Source of the DNA: Punica granatum
Lineage: Eukaryota > Streptophyta > Magnoliopsida > Myrtales > Lythraceae
Reading direction: 5' to 3'
DNA length: 64,000 nucleotides
NCBI RefSeq assembly: GCF_007655135.1
Contig: NC_045130.1
Span: forward strand, 14,260,001-14,324,000
Shown here piece after piece: positions 10,036 to 22,458 of this stretch. Each line of letters starts with the position of its first letter. Within the stretch, counting starts at the first letter, position 1. A program made the translations under genes and the position numbers. The notes under the pieces are model-generated. The model searched no databases. It was not told where the DNA came from and worked only from the letters and a program-made list of their open reading frames with translations.

Positions 10036-13000
10036 TTATGATGGGGCTCCAAGGTAAGAGGCGAGCCGCAGTATGTCGCTGAATATCCCGCCAGCAGTGA
10101 CTTGGGCACCGGCACCGGGCCCACGTACTATTAAGGGCTGCTCCTTGTACCTCTTGGTGGTGAAAGCGATTATATTATCGGAGCCCGAGAGCTGTGCGAA
10201 AGGGTGATCTTTACTGTACTTCTGCATCTCCACGACTCCTCTGCGATTCGCCACATCAACCACCCCAACATATCTCAATACCTGCACCGCGTACAACAAT
10301 ATTTATTGTCAGCAGATCATTGAAGAAAGGTATTGAAGATTCTTTTGGAAATCTTGCAGTTCACGTGAACCAGGATACATTTGATTCTCAAGCTTAAAAT
10401 CATTCGGCTTTTTCTATGTGTAGATAGATAGATGTCAAATAAATCGATTCTTACTTGGCCCGCATCCTCAGCTTCCTGTAGTTTAGCAGTCATTTCTTTG
10501 TCAAACTGGGGTAGCTTCTGCATGAACTCCTCAGCAGATGCGCATGTCTACAGAAAAAAAGTATCAGTATCGGCAAACCCATATGAATCAGGGGAGAAAA
10601 GATCATATGATAATAAACGTTATATATATGTATATATCAGCAATGTCCAATAACTTATACTTACTCTAAGTCGCTCGGGAACAAGGCTCTCGACAGGGAT
10701 GTTGGCGAGTTCCAGCTTCAAACCACATTCTCTGGCAAGTATAATCACCTAAAATAACATAACGCCACAGATACTGCTCAATTAGCTACAGCCTACGATT
10801 GTAAATCGATGCAGATTCAAAGAGTGGTCGATAGATCTAACTGAAAACTCGGGAATTGGAGGTCAAGTTGATATTTTTCTCACATGGAACCCAAAACGAA
10901 TACACTACTTATTTAAAATGTTAAAAATTTAAAAAAAAAAAAAAAGAGGAGGAGGATACCACACCAATTTCAGCACCCTTTCATGTCTTAACTAACAGCT
11001 CATCATGCAGCTCTAACTGGAAAGGCAAAAAGATGATTTCCTTGCAAATTATTTCATAATCCAAAAGCTCTTACCAGCAATAACACCCTTTGCCATTTAT
11101 TTATCACTCACCGATGAAGAGAATGCGATACCATGAATAAGTTATACATGTAATACTCATGCAGTACTTGTATTCCATTAGGACTATAATAGTTCAGATA
11201 AGAATAGAGCTTTGTTTAATTATATCAATACCTTCCTGGCAACATCAGTTCCAGACAAGTCATCTCTAGGATCTGGCTCTGTGTATCCCGCCTCCTTTGC
11301 CTCTGCAACCACCTCGCTAAAAGGCCTCTTCCCGACAAAGTTGTTGAATATATAGCTTAGCGTGCCACTACAGTATCAAACATAAAATTTGGACTCATTG
11401 TTAGCAAAAACATCAGTGCGCTTACTATACATATTTGATATTTTGTTGCTCTTGCTTTCAGTTCCAATATGCAGGGTGAGGGGACAGAAAAGGAAGAGAG
11501 AAACAGTTCTTTGAGATGAGAAGATTACCTGAATATGCCTTCAATCTTAAGAATCTTGTCCCCAGTCTCAAGGAGACCTCGCAAGGTACTAATAATTGGG
11601 AGACCAGCTCCAACAGTAGCCTCATAGAAGTAATGCGTATAGGATTGCCGTTGTAGAGCTCTCAACTTCAAGTACTGGTCATGGCAGAATTACCATAACA
11701 AATTCTTATTACAGTGACTCGGTGTGAAGATAAAAACAGGAGAAAAACCCTCCAGGCTGAATAAATAGTCCCAAAAATGAATTTTTCTTTATAATTTCAA
11801 GAATCTTACTTGGTCAAGTGGACCAGAATTTGCTCTTTTGTTGGGAGTAATCACATGAATTCCCTTCCGCAACCAATCATAGTAATGACTGGCAACAGTG
11901 GAGTCTGCTGTACAATCTACCAGGACAGTATTAGGAATGAAGTCATTCCCCCGCACATGTTGAACAAACTTGTCCAAGTCACCCGCTTCTCCTTTCTCAG
12001 ATAAGAGTTCTCTCCAATTGGATAAGTCTAAGCCCCTGCAAGCAGAGAATGTAGGCTGAAACAGTCATATGAGAACGAAAAAAGGAGGAAATAATTTTTT
12101 TGTTGGATTAAAAAAAAAAAGACATCAGAACATGATTTCTTTCGAATTGAAGCAATTCTAGCAACTTACACATCACTAAGAAGCATTCTCCTCGAGCCAG
12201 TGATTCCCATAACACGCAAATCAATGTTAAATTCTTCCTTCAGAACTGCCGCCTGCCAAACAGTTTTTGCAATTTGTTTAGCTTCAAGACAGAATAAAAG
12301 GAAAGGTCGAGATAATAAGTGCAGATGAGAGTGACGATGACACAAAAGGAAAAAGCAACCAAGAAAGAAACCTTATTGGATCTCCAATAGCAAAAATAAA
12401 CAAATGAATTCATTTAGATGGCACACCTGATCTCTTAGCTGCTCGAGCAATGTGCTACCAATCAATCCAGGACCAATTATACCCATAGCAATTGTGGTCC
12501 GTGAAAGATAAAACCTTGAGTGGACAGCTCTTAAAGCTCTAATACAATCCTCCCGCTTGACGACTACGGTGATATTATACTCAGAACAACCTTGAGCTAT
12601 TGCACGAACATTAATGTTGGCCTGTAATTGAATTAATATGACTTGTAACCCTTAAAAGCTAACAAAACTTAAATATTGCCGCAATAAAAACAGAAAAGGA
12701 CATGTATTTCCCCTGACCTTTGCTAGTGCATTAAAAAGAGTGGCACTGACGCCAGGTGTGCTAGCCATTTTCTGGCCAACTGCTGCCAATATACTACAGT
12801 TTGGAATCACGGCAACCTGCAAAATGATTGATGAAAATCAGATGGCCAGTAAAGTGTTACCTAAATTTGATGACATTTATGACACCAAGCACTAAAAGCT
12901 TTACAGTTATTGCTTGACAAATTTATTTTATCAAAACAACGCAGGTAGGACCCCCAAAAGAACTTGATTCAATGCACACAAGTTGACCATGGAAAATTTT

Positions 13001-15471
13001 CTAATCCACCTCTGCCTCAGATGTAAAAATCAATTTCAAAGATGGCTTCATTGGAAATTTGATTCCTTTTAAGGAGGAAGTGATAAGATGAATTTCATAT
13101 TTACTGCAGTACAAAGTTATATGCAAAATGCGGCGCATTCAAGCAAGTCGCTGCCTCAACATTTTGCTGTATAGTATAAGTACTTACACGCTCAGAAAAG
13201 CAGCCAAAACCATTCAATAAGCAAATGCCTGAATTGACTCAATATGATAGCATTGTTACTGTAATCACCTGAGAGAGACGTCCAGCACCCAGAGCCTGAC
13301 TAAATCTAGCCGTCAGAGCCTCAGCAACTGCTTTTACTTCCTTTTCAGGCACAGCAAAGCAAACAGAATGCTCGCTGCTAGCCTACACCACACCAAATTC
13401 CCTCAATCATCATACAGGTATTTGATATGACATATCATTTAAAGAAAAGAAAAGTACAGTAAAATAGAAGATGAAAATACCTGAGATATCATAATTACGT
13501 TAGCCCCAACATCCTTCACTGCACCAAATATAGCACTCGCAGTACCGGGAACACCAGCCATCCCAGTTCTAATAATGCAAAAGAACAAATAAGTAAAAGT
13601 TACACGCCAAATGCGGACAATGATACCAAATAAAATGACCGGCAACAATAACAAGAATAAACAGTGGGCTCACCCCTCAACATTTACAAGAGCCAGATTG
13701 TCTATTGTGGCGAATCCCTTTACATATGACTCCAACTTTGGTGTTTCCTCATCTTCAAGAGCCCTAGGATGACAAATCTTTGTTCCAGGAGCAGAGAGAT
13801 TGAAAATATTTCTTATAAGTATGGGAATGTTATATCGCATCACAGGGATGATGGTTCGAGGATGTAAGACGTTGGCCCCAAAATATGACTGCAAACATAA
13901 GGTAATCGATGTTATGATAACAACATTTACTAGTGTTTTCAACAGTGACTCTGAAAAATATAAACATATTTACCATTTCCCAAGCCTCTTGATAAGATAG
14001 TGTCTCTAGAATCACCGCCTCACCAACTGCAGAAGTAGACGTAATACTCCACACCATCAAATACTAGCCAACAAATCCAATATTGCAATGAAATTTCACA
14101 TAAATAATTATGAACCTCAAAGTAGATCGATTTCAACAAACCGAAAATTATTTGTAACAATTATTTTACTGTGTTAAAGAGAATATTGTTGTACACGCAG
14201 CCTGGTTTAATTGTAGCAAATGTCCAAGATTAACATTTATTTCAGCTAAATAAAAATAGTGTCAAACCTTTTCTCGGGTCAGCACTGTAGACACCATCTA
14301 CATCAGTCCATATTGTGACCTGACGAGCTTTGAGAAGGGCACCCATGATGGCAGCAGAGAAATCGCTCCCATCTCTCTTCAAAGTAGTGGGAATATTTTG
14401 AGGTGTGCTAGCAATAAATCCGGTGGCAATTATCGTCCTAGCTGGATTCCTGGAGTACCATTTATCCAGTCTCTTTTCAGACTCGGTGAAATCGGGATCA
14501 GCTTGATTAGAATTAGTTGGATTCACGATCAAGACTTCCCTTGTGTCCATCCACTTGCAGTCCTCGCCACTCTTCCTAATGACAGAGGACAACATCTGAG
14601 CTGACCAGAGCTCCCCATGTCCAACAACAAAATCTGTAAAGGATTCCGTGGCATGCCCAGCAATATATATTGCCCGAAGCATCGCTTTAAGGTTACTGAT
14701 GTCGTTGTCCAAGCGTGACAGGAAACTCGAAAGATCAGAGCCCTCCAGCAAATCGAGCGCAGTGGATCTATGCTTTTCGAGGACATTATCCAAAGCAAAA
14801 ACATAAGAATCATCTCGCGCTTGTGCCTTGTGAATGAGGTCGTACATCATATCAGTGACCTTAGACATTGCAGAGACAACTACTAATTTTCGTTCCGAGT
14901 CATCCTTTATAACTATGTTGGCGCAATTCTTGATTCTCTGCGAGTTCCCCACGCAGGTTCCACCAAACTTATGGACAGACCAGGTCTCGCCCTTAGGAAG
15001 CTCAGCATCATCGAGCGACACTTCGACTGAAACATCTGCACAATAATCCCTAGTCGATAACTCGATCACAATAACTCAACTTTGACAACCACATCTTACG
15101 ATCTGTTGCATTAAATCAACACGAACATAGTAATCAAACCTGCTACTGAAGCATGGGCAGTTTTCGACAGCTCATTTCTCCCCAATTGCGACACAACAGC
15201 CACTCTGGAGAACGAAAACATCGAATAGCAGACACAATCAGTGAATGCTTTCTCTCTGCTCTTTGCTGAATGGAGACTCCAGATAGAGGAGGAAGCGAAG
15301 AGCTTACCTGGGATGGGAGGAGCGCAGGAGGAGAGGAAGGAGGGAGCGGGAAGGGGTGGGGAAGACGGAGATCTTCCTGCCGAGCTTACTAGCGACGGCT
15401 GCGCCGGCTTCGGGGAGCAATGCCTTGGGGGAGCAGGAACGGCACTGAATCGAACCAGAGAGCGACGCCAT
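10036..15471 (-). CDS. AK-HSDH: Bifunctional aspartokinase / homoserine dehydrogenase, plastid precursor
   Basis: The enzyme makes aspartyl phosphate from aspartate and later reduces aspartate semialdehyde to homoserine, feeding threonine, methionine and isoleucine synthesis in plastids. I assembled sixteen minus-strand exons: 15308-15471, 15140-15204, 14268-15035, 13974-14026, 13674-13888, 13481-13568, 13269-13382, 12718-12816, 12427-12621, 12170-12252, 11810-12035, 11529-11674, 11232-11367, 10665-10748, 10455-10547 and 10036-10281. They total 2775 nt (924 residues; the Arabidopsis enzymes are close to 915). The start MASLSGSIQCRSC opens a transit peptide. Exon 3 carries most of the kinase domain, from VHKFGGTCVG (near residue 96) to DVDGVYSADPRK. 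ACT-type regulatory segments follow (EGTGMAGVPGTASAIF; SEHSVCFAVPEKEV). The dehydrogenase has the nucleotide-binding MGIIGPGLIGS, then TPNKRANSGP, ATVGAGLPIISTLRG and GTLSYIFNNF, and ends in SYLGAPS. All expected blocks are present. Feedback inhibition by threonine is family knowledge, not seen here. Confidence 0.93.
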
Positions 15472-15482
15472 AGCCACTGCTA

Positions 15483-15505
15483 AGTCTCTCTCTCTCTCTC
15501 TCTCG
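15483..15505. repeat. CT dinucleotide microsatellite in the AK-HSDH leader
   Basis: About ten CT units (GA on the gene strand) lie just upstream of the minus-strand start codon at 15471. GA-rich leaders are common in plant genes. If the upstream in-frame ATG at 15648 were used, this run would encode an Arg-Glu repeat. Confidence 0.85.
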
Positions 15506-15649
15506 GTTGTCACGGGCAGCGGAACACTGGAGGAGGACGTTGGTTCGTCGGCGGCTAGTGCTACTGCCTCCGCCGCCGCGGCGCCGCCACAACTCCTACG
15601 ACCAGCAGCAGCAGCAGCAGCACCCAGCAATGATATTCCAGCGAGCAAA

Positions 15650-17659
15650 TGCGGGCGTGGGGAGCACTACAAATGAGCGGGGTGGATTGCGATCAGGTAC
15701 GGCCAATATCAAGTGTCTCAGTGCTGCTGCCGGGATTTCAACTGACAATTTGAGGCTTGCTTCGTTAAATAATATTTCAGAAATTTGAACTAGATTAATT
15801 GACGAACAAAATTAAGCTAGAGGCCCGTTGATTGGTTCTTCCATTGGGGCTTACGGTGGTTCTGAGCACAGAGGATTTAGTCCTCCAATGACTCATCGAC
15901 GTACGACAGACAGGACCCTGAAAAATCAACCACATCAATGGCCATAATGTAATGATATATATCGGACCATGGTTTTGCTAGGGAAATTTCACCGATGGAT
16001 AATTGATGTGGACTCGATATTTGATTTTTGATTTTAATAGAATAATAAATATATGTATGAAATAATATGTGCAACTAGCTGGTAGCATATAGCCTTGCAT
16101 CTTGATTTAATAATATATATGTTTAAACATATTGTATGCAAGTGCAGATTTGTCCTCGTTCGATTTGTCTCACATGGAGAGAGCCAAGGGGTGAGCCACT
16201 TCTATGGAGTATTAATGGGCTTGAGAAGGTGGGATGTCCAAACTCCACTGAGCTGATGCATTTTCTCGGAAAGTGGGGGGCAAACGGGTTATTTTGGCAC
16301 TCTCATTCCTCTTGATCCATCTCATCTTATTCAAGATTATCGTAAAAAGTAAAAGATTATAAGGAAATGATTGAAAGAGTTTTACTTTTATATCTTAGTG
16401 GATCGGCTTGATTCGAATATGAATTAGTCAATATCGAATATCGGATGGTGTACGCCTGAAAAATTAAAAAGAGAGAGGGAGTGAGTAAGAGGAAAGAAAG
16501 GAAAAAGGATGAAGATTGAGAGAATTATGGGAGAGGGAAAAGGTTGGTTGTTAAATTGAGGGTTAAGTATACTTTCGAAATAATTTTGTTTATAACTGAC
16601 ATTAATTTTGTTAACTTTTCTATTCGTGATTTTTTTTTAAAAAAAAAAATTATGCATATAAAAGTTAATAGTAAAGAATAAAAACAACAAAACAATAATT
16701 AAAAGAAGAATGAAATGACAAATAGAAAGAATGTAATTTGGTGTCCGATTGGAGTCCACTACTAGTCACATCGCGTCGATCGCCAGTGAGCTCAGTAATG
16801 GTTGCGGACCTCATTTGAGGTTTGATTATTGTGACTCGCTACGTCTCCACTCTCTACTTTCATTTTAGGGAAAGCGTAGAAATATAAGCCCACATCAACT
16901 ATTTCTATTCCTTATAATAGTGTAGATAAAAGTCGAAGAAAGTTGCACCACCCTTGCCCACATCGTAAAATCCTCAATTTCTTAACAGTCGAAAGGAATT
17001 CCTTTGGATATGAAATAACTTTTTCACCTTTTTTTTTTATGTTTAATGTAGATTCCCTGCACCCTATCCCAAAATAATCTCTCTCATTTTCCGTGTCTAC
17101 CCATCAGCCAAAAAGCCAATATCAGTACAAATATCCCGGGCATAACCCACACAAGATCCGCCAAAAAGCAAAGTTAGACACTCAAAAGGAGGCGAGTCAA
17201 GGAGAGCTTATTTGATAATTATACGTTATTACGTGACGTAAAAAAATATCAATTAAATTGTAATAAATTAAATAATAAGTGTTAATCACTTTATTAATTA
17301 AGATAATTTTTTTTAATTGAAGTAATCTTATTAGTTCTTCATCACCACATCATTATAAAGTGGAATCATTTAAAATTATTTCCGAGTCAAGATACATATT
17401 ATGCCTTGGGAAAAGAAAAATTCATTTCTAAGCAAGATGGCTAATTAAGTAGTCCGTGAAAATGTTGGATTCCATCTTTAGAATGTTTGAAACGTGATAA
17501 TTTAAATTCACTTCAAGTGTATAAGAGATGAAAATGACATTGTGTTTGTCCTAAAGTATGATGCTAGCAAACGAAAGCGTATTCAACTTCCTTTACCTTG
17601 TAGTGCCAAATCTATTATTAGTAGCTTGCTTTTTGTTTTTTCTCATATATATTAGAAGA
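15650..17659. other. AT-rich spacer upstream of AK-HSDH, no gene seen
   Basis: The left end should include the AK-HSDH promoter. The rest is AT-rich with homopolymer runs and no reading frame that I can support. Fragments such as 17200-17340, with alternating AT-rich inverted motifs, look like decayed MITE sequence but have no clear ends. Confidence 0.5.
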
Positions 17660-19630
17660 TTAGGTTATTGGACTCGTGCGTTGCACGAATTTTGTACAAA
17701 AAAATTTTATGACGATATGCTAAAATATGAAAACAACATATAATTGACATGAATTCAAAAGCTTATATTAATATAAAATTCTTTTTATATTAATATTAAA
17801 ATTATAACTTGATAAACTTCAAACCTTCATGAATAATTATTTGATAGCTCATAAGTTTATTCATGTAATATATTCAGACATAGATACTTTCAATATCAAT
17901 GGAATTTCTAATAAATAACTTTTAAAGTTTTGAAAAGTCAAGATATTTAGCTTTATTTAGGGAAAGAATAATAATTATAAAATCTTTGAATTTTTAAACT
18001 TTCACCCTTTATTTGTACAAATATATACATATATTTTTTTTACATATATATTACTTCTTTGTGGCCTAATTATCTTTGATGTGAGATTTACACAATTAGC
18101 GTAATTTTAAAAAATTATATGATGGAATGTGAGTTTATATAAATTTGAATACTTTAATTCTCGTCTCTTAACGCATAAGAAAACATATAGATATACACAT
18201 GTTTAATTATCAACGAAATAGTTATTACCCAAGTCATAGTCATTTTTCAATTCCTTTTCTTCATTTGGAAAAAACTTAAGCTTTATATTTATAATAATAA
18301 ATTAAGTTCGATTTTTACAAAATTATAATTAATTTCCGAATGCTTACATTATTATTCACTAATGAAATGGTAATAAGTGATCAAAATCTTTCTTTGAATA
18401 TCTCTTTAAATATTTCCTTCATCTTGATATATCATTAATTATAATATAATTATTTTTAAAAAAATTTAGAGCATATTAAACCATAAGTTGGCAAAAAAAA
18501 TTTTGTTCTATCTAATTATGGGGATAGTCCAGCTTATATATATTATCTTTATATATGTACTTATTTGGCCGTGATCGTTCTAATTTTTAGTTATTGTTAC
18601 GATAAAAATCCATTTAAATACTATGAAGAGCTATATCATATTTTTAAATTTTAAATGAGGTTTCCTTTTTAATTTAATTTCTAATTTCTTGTGTCACTAC
18701 ACTCTAACATAAGCCCAAAATCTTATGCAACAACATAATAGATTCTAATCATTAATATGATTGATCTATATATTCCTAGAGTGCATCTGAAATAAGTAAT
18801 TTTTCAAAATTCCCGTATTATAATTTCTATTTCATATAATTCCAATTTATAACAACAGCTTCCAAGGAGCAATTGTCATATCTTTTTTTCTATTCAATTT
18901 ATGATTGATTTTTTTTTGGGCGAATACGATTGAAATTCTTTAACAAAATCTAATAAGTTCATAAAACTTTTAGATTTGGTTACATTATCCTACATTTAGG
19001 ATTAATTTTTATAATATGATAGCGCATATATTTATTTATTGAAGAAGTTTTTAATGATATCAATATTCAAATGATAATTTACCAGAAACTTCAGTAAGGG
19101 GAATATTTTTTCCTTAAATATCTTCTAAAAAGAGAATCAAGAATTGTAAAGCAATCAACATCCAAATATTCGCAGAGTAGATAACCAAATATATAAAAGA
19201 GATTTACTTGCAATTTCACTATTGGAGACTTTTAGTGAATCAAAATGATTTCTACATATAGAGGCTTTAGTATTGTTAATCTCAATTTGCATATGCCCTA
19301 AACCTAGACATTAAGAGAAGCAACAACAAAAAATAGCGCGTAAGTTATCTTCATGTAGGATCATCTCAATCTAAATTCAGGAAATTTATATAAAACCTCA
19401 ACTATTCAGGAAATTTATGGACAAAAGGGTAGGAAAATACTATTGAATGTGATGAGAGAAACTGTTGTGTGAACTTTCTCTAATAGCAAACTTCATCTTG
19501 AAGGAAGATGGACAAGTTACAATAAACCTGGGAAAGAATTTCAAAATTGATCATTAATTGTCTTGATTATTGAAGCATGCAAGTCAATATATTGTGTATA
19601 CATATATATGAGGCTGTAGATATATAGAGA
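17660..19630 (-). mobile_element. Candidate non-autonomous Helitron (minus orientation)
   Basis: Read on the minus strand, a 3' end is visible: a short hairpin (CGTGCAACGCACG, 17675-17687) followed 11 bases later by CTAA, then a T, at 17660. This fits the Helitron rule of hairpin plus CTRR inserted next to T. A possible 5' end (A then TCTCTATATATC on the minus strand) lies at 19630. The interior is very AT-rich and has no helicase or Rep frame. The 3' end is fairly convincing. The 5' end is a guess, so the length is uncertain. Confidence 0.35.
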
Positions 19631-20075
19631 TCATATGGTGACCGAGGTCACCTATATATAGGAAGATTTCAACAAATTGATTAGAAATGTTATCAATACT
19701 GATTATTGTATTGTTATTCTTTTACTCATCAGTTTTAGATGGTAATAAATTGGATATTAAACTTAGGTTTTAATTTCATTAATTGACTTTAGAATAAATT
19801 CCATATTGGAATAAATATGAAACTTAATTTTTCATCTTTTTTAAGTATCCAAGGAAATTATATATTCTCTTATTTCTAGTTTTTATTTTTAATATATTTT
19901 ACTTTAGAATTAGTTTTTATGAAATTGATAGTGCAAATTACTAATCTAACCCGAGTTATCAAGTTTATATATATATATATATATGTATATGATTTCTCTT
20001 TATATGTTAATGACTGGAACTAGTGCTTATTATTATCATGATTTTCACTTCAGTGTTTCGTAGCTTACAAATTTA

Positions 20076-21195
20076 GGGTGGTGCTACCACGGTTGGATGT
20101 AAAAAATAATTACCATGGTTGTTTTCTTTTCAGTCGTTCAATTGGATTATGGTTGATCCAAGCGGTACATGTATCCGAATTCTTTTTACCGGAATATTCA
20201 CCCCTCAATTTGCGACTTTCGATGTTTTCGACCACGCATTTTCTCGACGATAACCGGTCACGCTTGTGAACGGCTCGAATCATCTTTGATATTAAATCGG
20301 ACGAAATCTACTAATTGAATCAAATAAATAACAATTTAATTTGTTAAAAAAGAAAAAAAATTATAAATTTAACCAAATTTTGATATTCTTCGTACATTCC
20401 CATCTCCTATTTCAATTGATAAAATCAAATCAATCCACCAATCCCTAAAATTCATTCGGCAATTCAATCCGGATTTTAGGGATTCGATTCTCGATTGAAT
20501 TATAGGGATTGGAAGTAGAATTGAACAGTGAAAGCAGGCTCTAATTCTGCTGTTGGTAGACTTGCTCAAGGAACAAAGGTTCATGCCGAAGGTTTTCTGG
20601 AAAAATTCTTTACCTCCACCTTTGTGCTTTGCATCCACCAAGGTTTGTTCCACACCTCGTAATTCTTTTCCTCTCCTTTGTGCTTTGTATCCACCAAGCA
20701 TGGGACGATCTTTGTTGATTTCATGAGCTGGGATGATATTGGTCTCCCAATCCAATCTGGATTTCAGGGATTAAATTGTCGGTTGATAATCTGGTACCGG
20801 ATTGAATTGTCAATTGAATTTCAGAGATTGGTGGGTTGATTTAATTTTGTCGATTGAAATGGGGATGTGAACATACGAACATATCAATTTTTTAATTTAT
20901 AAATTTGTTTTTTCTTTTCTTTTTTAATAAATTAAATTGTCATTTATTTGATTAAATCGGCAGATTTTGTTTGTTTAATATCGAACCAGATTCAAGCCGT
21001 TCACGGGTGTAACCGTGAATCATCGAGAAGATGCGTAGTCGAAAATATCGAAAGTCGAAGGTTTACGGGTGAATATTCAAGTAAAATGAATTTGGACACG
21101 TGTACGGCACTGAGCAATCGTAATCTAATCTAACGGCTTAAAAGAAAATAGCCACAGTGGTTTTTATTTTGCTGCCAACCTTGGTAGGATCTTCC
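20076..21195. mobile_element. Mutator-like foldback element with about 400-bp inverted arms and 9-bp target duplication
   Basis: The arms, about 20076-20475 and 20760-21195, are inverted copies of each other with small differences. For example, TTCGACCACGCATTTTCTCG on the left is matched on the right by the complement of the sequence near 21025. The extreme ends read GGGTGGTGCTACCACGGTTGG and, inverted, GGAAGATCCTACCAAGGTTGG. The bases ACAAATTTA directly flank both ends (20067-20075 and 21196-21204), the 9-bp duplication expected for Mutator-like elements. The loop encodes no transposase, so the element would need one supplied in trans. Confidence 0.88.
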
Positions 21196-21572
21196 ACAAA
21201 TTTAATGGTTTTATAATATCTGTTATTTATGTTGATTGCCTATCTTCAGATATACAAATAATAATAATAATAATAATAATAATGACGAAAAATCATGTCT
21301 AAATTGTGGTTGTCACCCAGCTCGCATTAATCAGGAGAGTAGGTAACAAGTGTAGTTGCAAGAGGTCGAGAACATATCTACCGCAACTAAAATGATTCTT
21401 GCAATTGTATATGACCTTATTGGATGTGCATCTCACATTGTATTTTCCCTTGTAGTTATCCTAGGAAATATGTTGTATGTATTTTTCTGTCTTTGTAATT
21501 TTCTCTCGGACATTTTATTCTTATATCTGTTTTTTCAATCAATGAACATTCATTGATTTCCGAGAAAATAAG

Positions 21573-21835
21573 AGTTCACTAACACTTTGGTCATCCAATT
21601 TTTTAATTGCCAGCACTTAACTACCTGAATTTTCAAAATCAAGAATTTGGTCCTTGAATTTTCAAAAACCATAACAAAATGGTCCTTTTAACCATTTTTT
21701 TGCCAACAGTTTGGTCCCTAAAAGTAAAAGGACAATTTTGTTATGATTTTTGAAAATTCAGGGACTAGATTCTTGATTTTGACAATTTAGGTGCTGACAA
21801 TTGAAAAATTGGAGGATCAAAGTGTTAGTGGACTC
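21573..21835. mobile_element. Small MITE made almost wholly of two inverted arms
   Basis: The left half (from GAGTTCACTAACACTTTGG) and the right half (ending AAAGTGTTAGTGGACTC) are inverted copies along nearly their whole length of about 130 bases each, meeting near 21705. No coding capacity is present. A possible short AATAA-like flanking repeat is too AT-rich to trust, so the superfamily is open. Confidence 0.8.
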
Positions 21836-21893
21836 AATAAAAAGGGAGAGTGAGTACCACAATCAAAGAGAGAAAATCATAAAATCTCCAATA

Positions 21894-22458
21894 TCTATAC
21901 TTTATGAAAAATACAAAGCTCTATTGTGTGTTTTTCCGTCGTCTCGTGCGTTTTCACATTTATTATTGCCTTTTCGTCAATGTTAAGTTATATTCAACTA
22001 AACAACGCCTCGTTGCAATCAAAAGATGCAGTTTTGAACTCTAGCTATTTATGAGACTATAGATGTGCCAATAATTTATATCTCATTGCAATTGAAAATG
22101 CATCCAATACCAAGTTACAAATTTAAGCTTAGAAAGAGTCACACGTTGGGTGTAACTATGAAATTTAGGTCCTGCTTTTCACCCTATATATCACTTTAGA
22201 AAAAATATCTGCACTGACATAGCAAGCTATAATGAATTGGCATCGCTGTTGTGGAGTGGTCCCTTTTTCTTTGAAATATTTTTGATGTTTTATTTTATTC
22301 TTACTCTAAGTTCAGTGAATGTAATTATGTTCAAAATATTAATTGAAAGTATATAACTAACTTCTTGCACATTATATAAGATTATAATCACATTAGATAA
22401 TATAATTATAAACTTATAGAAAACACAAGCACGTGCATCGCACGTGCTGATATACTAG
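21894..22458 (+). mobile_element. Non-autonomous Helitron, both ends visible
   Basis: The 5' end TCTATACTTTATGAAAAATA follows an A. The 3' end is a 19-base palindromic hairpin (GCACGTGCATCGCACGTGC, 22430-22448) followed by TGATATA and CTAG, then a T. TC at the start, a hairpin just before CTAG at the end, and insertion between A and T are the defining Helitron features. At 565 bases it has no helicase frame, so it is a passive derivative. Confidence 0.82.

Noticed and set aside
20369..20755. 128-codon minus-strand frame as a gene
   Set aside because: It lies inside the arm and loop of the Mutator-like foldback element and has no recognisable domain.
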